A DNA stretch of 64,000 nt from contig CAMCUP010000007.1 in NCBI GenBank assembly GCA_945878885.1, positions 19,761-83,760 on the forward strand. Reading direction: 5' to 3'. This document shows positions 28,870 to 38,010 of this stretch, in pieces (positions within the stretch are counted from its first letter, which is position 1; every line of letters starts with the position of its first letter). The DNA comes from Polynucleobacter meluiroseus (GTDB lineage: Bacteria > Pseudomonadota > Gammaproteobacteria > Burkholderiales > Burkholderiaceae). Below the pieces are notes generated by a model. The model saw nothing but the letters and a program-made list of their open reading frames with translations. It made no database searches and had not been told where the DNA came from. The position numbers were made by a program, and so were the translations under genes.

Positions 28870-30523
28870 GATCGGCAAGGCGCGAGCGCTCGCCACGGGC
28901 TAGAGTCACATGACCGCTATGGCGCCAACCCTTGAAGCGGTCGACAACATAGGTCAGGCCAGATGAGCCTTCTGTTAAATAGGGAGTGTCGATTTGGGCA
29001 ATATTACCTAAGCAAATAATTTTTGTCCCCGGACCAGCTCGTGTTACTAAGGTTTTCATTTGCTTGGGTGTCAAGTTTTGCGCCTCATCAATAATGACAA
29101 ACTTACTCACAAAGGTTCTGCCGCGCATGAAGTTCATGCTTTTCACTTTAATGCGTGAGCGAATGAGTTCTTGAGTGGCAGCACGACCCCACTCACCAGC
29201 ATTATCTTCATTGCGATGCAAGACTTCTAGATTGTCATCAAAGGCGCCCATCCAAGGTTGCATTTTTTCTTCTTCAGTTCCTGGTAGAAACCCAATATCT
29301 TCGCCTACAGGTACGGTGGCACGAGTAATAATAATTTCGTTATAGCGCTTACTATCAAGTACCTGTTCAAGCCCAGCGGCTAGTGCTAAGAGGGTTTTTC
29401 CAGTTCCCGCCTGTCCAAGCAGAGTGACGAAATCAACGTCGGGGTTCATTAGCACATTCATGGCAAAGTTTTGCTCGCGATTGCGTGCTGTGACACTCCA
29501 GACATTATTTTTTTGATGCGAGAAATCGCGCAGCGTTTGCAAGAGCGCAGTTTTACCGTTAATTTCCCTTACTTGTGCATAAAAGGGTGTCGAGCCATCA
29601 GGATTTTCTTGATAGACAAATTGGTTAACCAACATACTGGGCACTAATGGACCAGTTACGCGATAAAACATGGAGCCTGACTTAACATCAGACCAACTTT
29701 CCATAGCTTTACCATGTTTTGGCCAAAAATCAGATGGCAAATGCATGACTCCCGTGTACATTAAGTCACGATCTTCTAATACCTGATCGTTAAAATAGTC
29801 TTCTGCAGGCAAACCTAGAGCACGTGCCTTAATGCGCATATTGATATCTTTCGATACCAAAACAACCTCTTGTTCAGGTTTGATTTGCTTCAGCTCACGC
29901 ACCACCCCAAGAATTAAGTTATCACCTTTGCCTTCAGGCAGGCCTTCGGGCAAGACATGGGTAAATAATTGGGTTTGGAAAAAAAGCCGACCTGAAACGT
30001 CGGAATGACCCAGTTTATTTAAAGGGATGCCTTCTTCAAGGGTACCCGTAGTGCCAGCAATCAATTGATCAAGTGAGCGACTCACCATACGGGCGTTGCG
30101 CGCGACTTCGCTCATCCCCTTTTTATGGTTATCGAGCTCCTCTAAAGTAGTCATCGGTAAATACAAATCGTGCTCATCAAAACGGAAGAGGGAGGCAGGA
30201 TCATGCATTAGGACATTGGTATCAAGCACAAACAAAGTGGGTGGTCCAGTGCGAATAATGCGTTTTGAATTTTTATTTTCAGTTTGCTTTAGGCGGTGAT
30301 CACCTTTAATTTTTTCTAGTGCTAATTCTGCGGCCGATAAATCAACTTGGGCACTATTGGCCCAATCGGCTGGACTGAGAGTCTCAAGATCAACTTGCAG
30401 ATCTAAGAGGGTATCAATCATATTTTTTGCTACAGGGGCGGGCCTTTGTTTTAAATCTGGAGTTTCCTTTCGGTTCAATTTGACTTGGTCGGCAATTTGA
30501 GTCGGAAGTGGTGGCAAAGGCAT
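28850..30523 (-). CDS. phoH: PIN-PhoH family ATPase/ribonuclease (PhoH2-like)
   Basis: 557 residues. An N-terminal PIN domain (from about residue 96; Asp101 in LDTNVLM) is fused to a PhoH RNA-helicase-like ATPase with Walker A GQAGTGKT (370-377) and FVIIDEAQNLTPKQ as Walker B. PIN-PhoH proteins act as RNA helicase-nucleases in other bacteria. About 90 N-terminal residues precede the PIN domain. AGGAGC (30529-30534) sets the start and directly abuts the U-tract of a terminator hairpin. Confidence 0.9.
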   Translation of the reverse strand: MPLPPLPTQIADQVKLNRKETPDLKQRPAPVAKNMIDTLLDLQVDLETLSPADWANSAQVDLSAAELALEKIKGDHRLKQTENKNSKRIIRTGPPTLFVLDTNVLMHDPASLFRFDEHDLYLPMTTLEELDNHKKGMSEVARNARMVSRSLDQLIAGTTGTLEEGIPLNKLGHSDVSGRLFFQTQLFTHVLPEGLPEGKGDNLILGVVRELKQIKPEQEVVLVSKDINMRIKARALGLPAEDYFNDQVLEDRDLMYTGVMHLPSDFWPKHGKAMESWSDVKSGSMFYRVTGPLVPSMLVNQFVYQENPDGSTPFYAQVREINGKTALLQTLRDFSHQKNNVWSVTARNREQNFAMNVLMNPDVDFVTLLGQAGTGKTLLALAAGLEQVLDSKRYNEIIITRATVPVGEDIGFLPGTEEEKMQPWMGAFDDNLEVLHRNEDNAGEWGRAATQELIRSRIKVKSMNFMRGRTFVSKFVIIDEAQNLTPKQMKTLVTRAGPGTKIICLGNIAQIDTPYLTEGSSGLTYVVDRFKGWRHSGHVTLARGERSRLADHAAEAL

Positions 30524-30535
30524 GCAGGGCTCCTA

Positions 30536-30570
30536 AAAGAAAAAACCGCCAGGCAAAAAGCGATGGCGGT
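30536..30570 (-). terminator. Intrinsic terminator immediately upstream of phoH
   Basis: On the minus strand ACCGCCA (30570-30564) pairs with TGGCGGT (30551-30545), followed by five T, C, and four T. It lies between bcp and phoH, only about 13 nt before the phoH start codon. No promoter can fit between it and phoH. Confidence 0.8.
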
Positions 30571-30684
30571 CGAGATAAAAACGAAAAAAATTAACAAAAC
30601 TAAGGGGGAGGTTCAGCGTACTCGGCTTAGATTCGCCAAGACTGATGATCAAACCATACCATCGTTTCCGGTGCATATGCCCTT

Positions 30685-30712
30685 ACTTTACCTCAATTTT
30701 TTCGCAATGCAA
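30685..30712 (-). promoter_or_regulatory. Putative phoH promoter upstream of the terminator
   Basis: On the minus strand TTGCAT (30707-30712) and TAAAGT (30685-30690) are 16 bp apart. The predicted start near 30678 gives a leader of about 155 nt that contains the terminator hairpin. Confidence 0.5.
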
Positions 30713-30732
30713 GGGCTTTATTTACAGTTTTA

Positions 30733-31197
30733 TTAAATTGCTTGAGCTGCTTGCAAAACCTCGGCTGCATGGCCCGGCACTTTGAGGCCACGCCATTCTT
30801 TGCAGAGCTTGCCTGTTGAATCAAAGAGAAAGGTGCTGCGTTCGATGCCCCGCACTTGCTTGCCATACATATTTTTTTGCTTCATTACACCAAAGAGGTT
30901 GCAGAGCTTTTCTTCAGTATCAGCCACTAATTCGAAGGGGAGGTCCATTTTTTGGCGAAAATTATCATGCGATTTAAGGCTATCACGGGATACACCTACA
31001 ACCAAGGTATTGGCTTTGCTAAAGGCGTCAATTGCATCGCGAAACTCGCCCGCTTCAACTGTGCATCCCGGGGTTGAATCTTTAGGGTAAAAATATAAAA
31101 CTAGCTTTCGACCTGCATACGCCGCAGGCGAGAATGTGCGTTGCGAAGTTGCGGGGATATTGCAATTTGGTAAACGTTGGCTAATAGTAATGCTCAT
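30733..31197 (-). CDS. bcp: Peroxiredoxin of the BCP/PrxQ family
   Basis: 154 residues. It reduces peroxides through the peroxidatic Cys45 in STPGCTVEAG. The resolving cysteine found five residues later in E. coli BCP is Gly50 here, so it is not the alpha-2 two-Cys type; cysteines at 12 and in LCNLFG and KLCKEW remain. It lies 38 bp after arnD on the same strand and may share its transcript. Confidence 0.9.
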   Translation of the reverse strand: MSITISQRLPNCNIPATSQRTFSPAAYAGRKLVLYFYPKDSTPGCTVEAGEFRDAIDAFSKANTLVVGVSRDSLKSHDNFRQKMDLPFELVADTEEKLCNLFGVMKQKNMYGKQVRGIERSTFLFDSTGKLCKEWRGLKVPGHAAEVLQAAQAI

Positions 31198-31235
31198 ATC
31201 AATCCTCTAAGGTTAAAAAAGTATTTCAAAACGGC

Positions 31236-32171
31236 TTATGGGAACACCATTAATTCACCACTACGATTTGGCACCGTGCCCCAATTTAATGGACAAGTCG
31301 CTATTTTATCGAGTTGTTGAGTGGCTACCCACGATTGGTGTAGTTCACCCAGAGTTACCAATTGATGACCTTGTAATAACCAGCCCTCGACTAATTCTAC
31401 GAAAGCAGGCAAGAGCTTTTGCCCCTCTAGTTCGGCATGGAGCGTAAAGACTTGATCGTTGGGGTTACTTTGGGTCAGACTTAATAGGTGTCGCACGGCA
31501 GCAAGGACATCCATACCATCAACACCAATCAGTTCATCTAGGGTCGGCAAGGTAGTTGGGTATTGAATGCACTGGCTTCGCCGCGGTTTTTCGCCAATAC
31601 TTTCTGGAGGGAAAGAGAGGCGATAGGGCACTAAATTGAGGGGTGCACGGCCGTCTGAAGCATATTTTAAACCCCAGCTATCTAGTTGCTCAAGCGCTAC
31701 CTCATTCATTTGCCACCCAGCCGCACCAGCCGTGCTTGGTGGGCGACGAAAAATTTCTTGAAAGCGATCGTAGGCTCGCTGCATTTGTTTGAGGGTCCAT
31801 TTAGCATTGCGGTTACGAACTCCATCGTGCCATGCAACATGATCCCAAGCGTGAATCCCAGTTTCATGGCCAGCTCGATGAATTGCTTGCATTTCTTTGT
31901 ATGCTAATTGGCCAATATCGGGTCCGGGTAATAAAACACCATAAAGCAAAGTGCGAATACCATAATGTTCTAAGACTGAGGTTCGCCCCACTTTTTTTAA
32001 GAAACCAGGCCGAAATATACGTTTGAGTGCCCAGCCCGTATGGTCTGGGCCAAGACTAAAAAGAAAGGTAGCGCGTAGGTGTAACTGCTCGAGCACACGG
32101 GCTAAATTGGGTACGCCTTCTCGTGTGCCGCGCAGCGTATCAACATCCACCTTGAGGGCGATTTTTGCCAT
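31236..32171 (-). CDS. arnD: 4-deoxy-4-formamido-L-arabinose-phosphoundecaprenol deformylase
   Basis: 311 residues, polysaccharide-deacetylase fold. ArnD removes the formyl group to commit undecaprenyl-phosphate-Ara4N to lipid A. Near the start KVDVDTLRGTREGVP and then ATFLFSLGPDHTG are ArnD-specific, as are LLPGPDI and the metal-site segment GHETGIHAWDHV. It is the last arn gene, following the decarboxylase half of ArnA by 16 bp. Confidence 0.92.
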   Translation of the reverse strand: MAKIALKVDVDTLRGTREGVPNLARVLEQLHLRATFLFSLGPDHTGWALKRIFRPGFLKKVGRTSVLEHYGIRTLLYGVLLPGPDIGQLAYKEMQAIHRAGHETGIHAWDHVAWHDGVRNRNAKWTLKQMQRAYDRFQEIFRRPPSTAGAAGWQMNEVALEQLDSWGLKYASDGRAPLNLVPYRLSFPPESIGEKPRRSQCIQYPTTLPTLDELIGVDGMDVLAAVRHLLSLTQSNPNDQVFTLHAELEGQKLLPAFVELVEGWLLQGHQLVTLGELHQSWVATQQLDKIATCPLNWGTVPNRSGELMVFP

Positions 32172-32187
32172 AGACTAAGTAGTAGAC

Positions 32188-33237
32188 TTAATTATCTTGG
32201 TCGACTAAGTTCCGTGCCTTAGGAACATCGTGGCGATAGGCTTCAAAAATATATTTCAAAGCATCTTGCATGTTCGTGCTTGGCTGCCAATCTAACTCAC
32301 TCATTGTGTTATCGATTGCAGGTACCCGATTTTGGACATCTTGATAGCCTTCGCCATAATAAGCGTTAGAGGTTGTTTCAATAATCTTGACTTGTTGCGC
32401 AGTTTTTGCGTACTCGGGCATGCTGCAGGCAATCTCCAGCATCATGCTTGCTAACTCACGTACTGAATGATTATTTTTTGGATTACCTATATTAAATATC
32501 TTGCCATTTGCGATGTCATCAGTATTAGCGAGAATTTTCATCAGCGCATCGATGCCGTCATCTACATAGGTAAACGCACGTTTTTGCTCACCTCCATCAA
32601 CTAAATTAATCGGCTCGCCACGCACAATATGCCCTAAAAATTGGGTTACAACGCGCGATGAGCCTTCTTTTGGTGTGTAAATACTATCAAGACCTGGACC
32701 AATCCAGTTAAAAGGGCGAAATAAGGTAAAGCGCAGACCTTCCATGCCATAACCCCAAATAACCCGATCCATTAATTGTTTGGAGCAAGCGTATATCCAG
32801 CGTTGTTTATGAATTGGGCCATAAACTAAATTTGAAGTTGTTGAGTCAAACTCAGCATCACTGCACATCCCATAGACTTCAGAGGTTGAGGGAAAGACCA
32901 AATGTTTTTTGTATTTAACTGCTGAACGCACAATCGGTAAGTTGGCTTCGAAGTCGAGCTCAAAAACACGTAGCGGTTGTTGTACATAAGTTGCTGGGGT
33001 CGCAATCGCCACTAGCGGCAAGATAACATCGCACTTACGAACGTGATACTCGACCCATTCACGATTAATGGTGATGTCGCCTTCAAAGAAATGCATACGT
33101 GGATTACTCAGCAAATCGCTGAGACGATCATTTTGCATATCCATGCCATACACTTCCCAATCGGTTGTCGCAAGGATTCGCTTGGAAAGGTGGTGGCCAA
33201 TAAAGCCATTAACCCCAAGAATGAGGATTTTTTTCAT
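32188..33237 (-). CDS. UDP-glucuronate decarboxylase (ArnA C-terminal-domain type)
   Basis: 349 residues, extended SDR. It matches the dehydrogenase/decarboxylase half of E. coli ArnA, which converts UDP-glucuronate to UDP-4-keto-pentose. The NAD motif GVNGFIGHH (8-16) and catalytic Ser119, Glu120, Tyr149 and Lys153 are present; their spacing equals that of Ser433, Glu434, Tyr463 and Lys467 in ArnA. A conserved Arg304 lies near the substrate site. It is a separate gene here, 39 bp after the formyltransferase. Confidence 0.9.
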   Translation of the reverse strand: MKKILILGVNGFIGHHLSKRILATTDWEVYGMDMQNDRLSDLLSNPRMHFFEGDITINREWVEYHVRKCDVILPLVAIATPATYVQQPLRVFELDFEANLPIVRSAVKYKKHLVFPSTSEVYGMCSDAEFDSTTSNLVYGPIHKQRWIYACSKQLMDRVIWGYGMEGLRFTLFRPFNWIGPGLDSIYTPKEGSSRVVTQFLGHIVRGEPINLVDGGEQKRAFTYVDDGIDALMKILANTDDIANGKIFNIGNPKNNHSVRELASMMLEIACSMPEYAKTAQQVKIIETTSNAYYGEGYQDVQNRVPAIDNTMSELDWQPSTNMQDALKYIFEAYRHDVPKARNLVDQDN

Positions 33238-33276
33238 TGGTGCTGCCTCGTCTAAAAAATTGAATACAAATGCACG

Positions 33277-34140
33277 CTAGGCGGGATACCAGCTCAGGAT
33301 CTCAATGACCCGCTGATCGCCACAAATGCCAAACACCTGATTATCAACCATCTGCACACCCGGCTTACTAAGCTGGATTTGAGGGGGCGGTGAAGCCAAT
33401 AAAACCGAGCTTGCCAAGATCATTTGCTGGCCTTGCCAAGTCGTAAAGGCGCCAGGATAAGGGGGCGCAACTGCGCGAATCAAATTATGAATCGATTGCG
33501 CTGTTTGCGACCAGTCTACTTTGCCATCAGCGGGTTTACGACCACCGAAGTAACTACCTTCTTCAAGATGATTGGGCAAGCGTGTTATTTCCCCTAGTAA
33601 CAGTTGCGGTAGAGCAGTTTGTATCACTTGAACCGCCGCTGCGCTAACCTTTGCGAAGACTGCAGTAGCAGTATCATTTAGCCCAATGGCAACGCGTTCT
33701 TGGCCAATAAGATCACCGGCATCGGGTTTAGTTTCCATGACGTGTAAGGTGGCACCAGTTTCAGTTTCGCCGTGCAAAATGGCCCAATTAACAGGGGCAC
33801 GACCTCGATACTTGGGTAAAAGTGAGCCATGCATATTAAGCGCGGCAATACGTGCACAAGCTAAAAGTGGTGCAGGAATTAAGTAGCGATAATAAAAAGA
33901 AAAAATATAGTCTGGCTGAAGGTTTTGCAAACGCGGTAAAAGAGAATTTAATTCATTGGCGTGCGGCTGAAGATAAGGAATATTTTTTTTCTGACAGAGT
34001 TCTACTACACTCGCAAACCAGATATTTTCATTAGGGTCATCGGCGTGGGTGATAACCAAATCAACTTGCATTCCTGCCTCTAGGAGCGCTTGCAAACAAT
34101 TCACGCCAACATCATGATAGGCAAAAACAACTGCGCGCAT
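33277..34140 (-). CDS. UDP-Ara4N formyltransferase (ArnA N-terminal-domain type)
   Basis: 287 residues. It transfers a formyl group from 10-formyl-tetrahydrofolate to UDP-Ara4N. Asn102, His104 and Asp140 occupy exactly the catalytic positions of the E. coli ArnA formyltransferase domain (NMHGSLLPKYRGRAPVNW region and KPDAGD). The protein ends where the ArnA linker would begin, so this is a naturally split ArnA rather than a truncation. Confidence 0.9.
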   Translation of the reverse strand: MRAVVFAYHDVGVNCLQALLEAGMQVDLVITHADDPNENIWFASVVELCQKKNIPYLQPHANELNSLLPRLQNLQPDYIFSFYYRYLIPAPLLACARIAALNMHGSLLPKYRGRAPVNWAILHGETETGATLHVMETKPDAGDLIGQERVAIGLNDTATAVFAKVSAAAVQVIQTALPQLLLGEITRLPNHLEEGSYFGGRKPADGKVDWSQTAQSIHNLIRAVAPPYPGAFTTWQGQQMILASSVLLASPPPQIQLSKPGVQMVDNQVFGICGDQRVIEILSWYPA

Positions 34141-34149
34141 AGCAATAAC

Positions 34150-35127
34150 TTAAGACTTTTCGAGTACGGCTTGCACTACATAACGAGGCCGCTGTCGAAT
34201 CTGTTGGTATATACGCCCAATGTATTCACCTAATAAACCAAGCCCAAATAACATCACACCGATGAGGAAAAAGGTCAATGCAAAAAGGGTAAATACGCCC
34301 TCAACCTCAGCGCCAATAATAAAGCGCCGAATTAAGAGATAGGCAAATAAACTGCCAGCAGCCAAGGCTAAAAGCATGCCAAGGATAGAAAAAATTTGTA
34401 GCGGCACAACCGAAAAACCAGTGACTAAATCAAAGTTAAGGCGAATCAGTTGATAAACACTATATTTTGATTCGCCCGCAAACCGCTCTTCATGTTGTAC
34501 GCTGATTTCAGTGGGATTAGTAGCAAAGGTGTAAGCGAGGGCAGGAATAAAGGTATTACTTTCATTACACTTCCCAACCAAATCAATAATGCGTCTTTGA
34601 TAGCCGCGCAACATACAACCTTGATCGGTCATGGTGATGTGGGTAATCTTTTCCCGTAAATGGTTCATTAGGCGTGATGCGCCTTTACGAAATAAAGTAT
34701 CTTTACGATTAGTACGAATCGTACCCACGTAGTCATGTCCGGCAATTAATTCTTGAACTAGCGCATCAATCTCTTCAGGGGGATTTTGTAAGTCAGCATC
34801 TAAAGTAATAATGTATTCACCGCGGGCGTATTCAAAGCCAGCCATGATCGCCATATGTTGACCAAAATTATTCTGGAATAACACTACCCTTGTCGTATCG
34901 GGCCGCGCTTCAAATTGCTGGCCTAACATTGCGGCAGAACGATCACGGCTACCATCATTAATAAAAATAATTTCGTACTGTAGTTGACGTTTTTCGGCAA
35001 GCGCATCGAGCGCAGGATAGAGGCGACTAAAGAGCGCTGGTAAGCCCGGCTCTTCGTTGTATACCGGCACAATAATACTTAATTGTGGTGCATTGAGGGG
35101 TGAATTGAGTGGCATAGAGACCGTCAT
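34150..35127 (-). CDS. arnC: Undecaprenyl-phosphate Ara4FN transferase ArnC
   Basis: 325 residues, family GT2. It joins the formylated sugar to undecaprenyl phosphate at the inner membrane. LSIIVPVYNEEPGLP starts the catalytic domain, FINDGSRDRS and ITLDADLQNPPEEI hold the metal-binding aspartates, and two transmembrane segments (about 237-262 and 272-300) end the protein. It lies between arnB and the formyltransferase gene. Confidence 0.93.
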   Translation of the reverse strand: MTVSMPLNSPLNAPQLSIIVPVYNEEPGLPALFSRLYPALDALAEKRQLQYEIIFINDGSRDRSAAMLGQQFEARPDTTRVVLFQNNFGQHMAIMAGFEYARGEYIITLDADLQNPPEEIDALVQELIAGHDYVGTIRTNRKDTLFRKGASRLMNHLREKITHITMTDQGCMLRGYQRRIIDLVGKCNESNTFIPALAYTFATNPTEISVQHEERFAGESKYSVYQLIRLNFDLVTGFSVVPLQIFSILGMLLALAAGSLFAYLLIRRFIIGAEVEGVFTLFALTFFLIGVMLFGLGLLGEYIGRIYQQIRQRPRYVVQAVLEKS

Positions 35128-35141
35128 GGCGTAATTATGCG

Positions 35142-36329
35142 CTAGGCTTTACGCTGTCCTTCTAAAACCTGCAAGAATGCCGCGCAAATTCGCTTTACAT
35201 CGGCATCGCTCATGGCGGGAAATAGAGGTAAGGTCAAAATAGAGCGGCCAATAACTTCAGCCACTGGAGTGGATTCCGCTAGATACCCTAATTTACGATA
35301 CAGCGTGAAGTTGGTAATAATCGGGTAGTGCACACCCGTACCAATGCCAAGCGCTTTTAATTCGCTCATGATCTGTGCCCGTTCAACTTGCAATTGTTGT
35401 AAAGGTAGCAGCACTTGAAATAAATGCCAGTTAGTATCAGTAAAATTTTCGGGCGGTAGTTGCAGGTCAAAGCCCTTAAGTGCACTTGTATTTAATCCGG
35501 CCTTTAACAATTCAAAATACAGTTTTACAATGGCTACACGACGCGCTTGAAAAGTAGGCAGATTTTTAAGCTGGTGTAAACCAATTACGGCATTGATATC
35601 GGTGAGATTATCTTTACCCCCCAAGACATCAACATCCATACCATCAGGGCCGTATCGCGTAAGACCTTGCAGGCGGAGTTTTTCAGCTAAGGCAGTTTCG
35701 TGCGCATGATTGAGTACTAAGCAACCTCCTTCAACCGTGGTCAGATTTTTATTAGCCTGAAAACTAAAGCTGACTAAATCGCCAATGCTACCAATTCGTT
35801 TTCCAACCCATTGCGAGCCAAATGCTTGCGCAGCGTCTTCAATTACACGTAGCTGATGGCTTTTAGCAATGGCATACAACTCATCCATGTTCACCGGTAA
35901 GCCAGCCAAATAAACTGGCATGATGGCTCGCGTTTGCGGGGTAATAGCAGCGGCAATAAGCTTTAGATCAAGATTACGTGTATGCGGATCGATATCGACA
36001 AATACGGGTTTAGCGCCTACCGATAAAATGACATTGGCTGTGGCAACCCAAGATAGCGGCGTGGTGATCACTTCATCACCTGCGCCAATACCTGCTATTT
36101 GCAAGGCAATTTTCATTGTGGCCGTGCCATTAGCAAAGCAACGCACTGGTCGGCCGCCAAAATAGTGACTTAACTCGGCTTCAAATTCAGCGACTTTAGG
36201 CCCAGAGGTCACCCAGCCCGATTGCATGACTGCAGCTACCGCAGCAATCGTAGCCTCATCAAAGCTAGGCCGAGTAAAGGGTATAAAGTCTGATGGCGAA
36301 ATCGAGCTTAAGGTGGTTTTTTCGTTCAT
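35142..36329 (-). CDS. arnB: UDP-Ara4O aminotransferase ArnB
   Basis: 395 residues, PLP enzyme of the DegT/DnrJ/EryC1 family. It aminates the 4-keto sugar to UDP-Ara4N. Lys194 in SFQANKN is the PLP lysine (Lys, not the His of dehydratase relatives), and Asp165 in IEDAAQ binds the cofactor. It follows arnT by only 4 bp. Context decides ArnB over related sugar aminotransferases. Confidence 0.92.
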   Translation of the reverse strand: MNEKTTLSSISPSDFIPFTRPSFDEATIAAVAAVMQSGWVTSGPKVAEFEAELSHYFGGRPVRCFANGTATMKIALQIAGIGAGDEVITTPLSWVATANVILSVGAKPVFVDIDPHTRNLDLKLIAAAITPQTRAIMPVYLAGLPVNMDELYAIAKSHQLRVIEDAAQAFGSQWVGKRIGSIGDLVSFSFQANKNLTTVEGGCLVLNHAHETALAEKLRLQGLTRYGPDGMDVDVLGGKDNLTDINAVIGLHQLKNLPTFQARRVAIVKLYFELLKAGLNTSALKGFDLQLPPENFTDTNWHLFQVLLPLQQLQVERAQIMSELKALGIGTGVHYPIITNFTLYRKLGYLAESTPVAEVIGRSILTLPLFPAMSDADVKRICAAFLQVLEGQRKA

Positions 36330-36333
36330 TAGA

Positions 36334-38010
36334 CTATTTTCGCAAACTTGGGTGAGCTACCACCACTCGCCTAGAGTCACGCCCAATTTCTTGCATTGGC
36401 AAGCCTGCTTTTTGCAAAGCGGCATATTGTTCTGGCACCATCATGGCATAAGCAGTAGGTTCGTTTTGCCAGTGTTCAATAAACTTATCTAAGGTAGGTA
36501 TCCAGCGGGTTGGCTCTTGTGTGACACCAAATTCGAGCTCATCGGGGAACTCTACCATTACCATGGTTCTGCCAAGATAAAAGGGGAAAGTGTGATCCAA
36601 AATACGTACGGAGTAAATCGTGGCATCAACTGGAATTAGTGGGCGTATTTGTGCTGCTAAATCGACCCCAGAGACTGCCCGACCCAAAGCTTCATGGCCG
36701 GTGCCCGCAATGGTACAAGTGAGAAAAAAGCCCATGGCATAACAATAAATACTGGCCAGTGCATGATGCTTAGCTAAAAGTGCTGTTGTCAGACTAAACA
36801 GGATTAAAACGACTAAAGCGCTAATGACCCACTGCGTATAGGTGGCATAAGCCAATAACTCATCGGGTTTAGCCTCAAATCCAATCAGAGGTAAAAAAGC
36901 AAAACCAATTAAACCTAGCAGCACAAAAAATATCGCCTGCACCTTCCAGCCAATTGATAAGCCATTACGCTCACCTAAGCCGCGATCAAGTACATAGCCA
37001 GCTAGCAAAGCTAGCGCTGGAAAGGTGGGCATGATGTAACCCGGTAGCTTAGATTGCGATAAGCTAAAGAAGCCCAAAATAACTAGTACCCAGCAACTTA
37101 ATAAAACTAAATTAGAAAATTGAGTATGGTTCTGCTTGCGGCGCTGTTGCCATGCTTGACACACTCCGCTAATGGCTTGCGGCAGCCATGGTAGAAAGCC
37201 GAGCAACAGAAAGGGCAGGAAAAAATAGATCGGTCCCGGACGACTATGTTCTTCTTGTGTAAAGCGCTGAAAGTGCTCATTTATAAAAAAGAATTGGGCA
37301 AACTCAGGGTTACGGATTGAGACCAAAATAAACCAAGGGGCAGTAATGGCGAGTAATAGTAGTAAGCCCTTTAATAAGTTCAACTCTTTCCAAATGCGCC
37401 AATTCCAATTGGCAAGGGAATACACCACAAAAACCATGGCGGGTAGCGCAATACCAATTAAACCTTTGCTCAGGGTCGCTAGGGCCATGGCGCTCCAGCA
37501 GCCCAACATCCAACGATTGCGTAGGTGGGGGCGATCAGTATGTTGAGCCAGCAAAAAACTACAGAGTGCGGCTGCCAAGAAAGCTGATAGCCCTGTATCA
37601 AGGGAGTTAAAGTGACCGCCTACCACCCACATCGGCGCAGAACCCAAAGCAACTGCCGCCAAGATACCTGCACGAGGACTATATAAGCGCCATGCGGTAA
37701 AGCCGACAAAAAGGATTGTTAGGTAGCCCAATAAGCTGGACCACAAACGTGCTTGCCATTCGCCAATGCCAAAGCCTTGAAAGATCAGGGCAGAAGCCCA
37801 GATGTGTAAAGGTGGTTTTTCAAAATATTTATAGTCGTGATAACGCGGTGTAATCCAGTCGCCACTACTAAGCATCTCGCGGGCCATTTCCGCATAGCGG
37901 CCTTCGTCAGAAGGAATGAGGTGGCGATAGTTCAAAGTGCCGAACCAAATGATCGTATAGATCACTAGTAAAGCGAGCATTAGACTTGGTTTGACTGAAG
38001 TTTGTTTCAT
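36334..38010 (-). CDS. arnT: Lipid A Ara4N transferase ArnT
   Basis: 558 residues, GT-C family 83 membrane glycosyltransferase with about a dozen hydrophobic helices. It moves Ara4N from the lipid carrier to lipid A phosphates in the periplasm. The first periplasmic loop has IPSDEGRYAEMAREML, then FEKPPLHIW, the catalytic loop signature of this family. Its ATG overlaps the upstream DUF498 stop (ATGA). No arnE/arnF flippase genes are nearby. Confidence 0.92.
   Translation of the reverse strand: MKQTSVKPSLMLALLVIYTIIWFGTLNYRHLIPSDEGRYAEMAREMLSSGDWITPRYHDYKYFEKPPLHIWASALIFQGFGIGEWQARLWSSLLGYLTILFVGFTAWRLYSPRAGILAAVALGSAPMWVVGGHFNSLDTGLSAFLAAALCSFLLAQHTDRPHLRNRWMLGCWSAMALATLSKGLIGIALPAMVFVVYSLANWNWRIWKELNLLKGLLLLLAITAPWFILVSIRNPEFAQFFFINEHFQRFTQEEHSRPGPIYFFLPFLLLGFLPWLPQAISGVCQAWQQRRKQNHTQFSNLVLLSCWVLVILGFFSLSQSKLPGYIMPTFPALALLAGYVLDRGLGERNGLSIGWKVQAIFFVLLGLIGFAFLPLIGFEAKPDELLAYATYTQWVISALVVLILFSLTTALLAKHHALASIYCYAMGFFLTCTIAGTGHEALGRAVSGVDLAAQIRPLIPVDATIYSVRILDHTFPFYLGRTMVMVEFPDELEFGVTQEPTRWIPTLDKFIEHWQNEPTAYAMMVPEQYAALQKAGLPMQEIGRDSRRVVVAHPSLRK

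Noticed and set aside
30485..30736. 83-codon rightward frame across the phoH leader
   Set aside because: It runs through the phoH start, terminator and promoter, has no ribosome-binding site and a Lys/Thr-rich, non-protein-like sequence.
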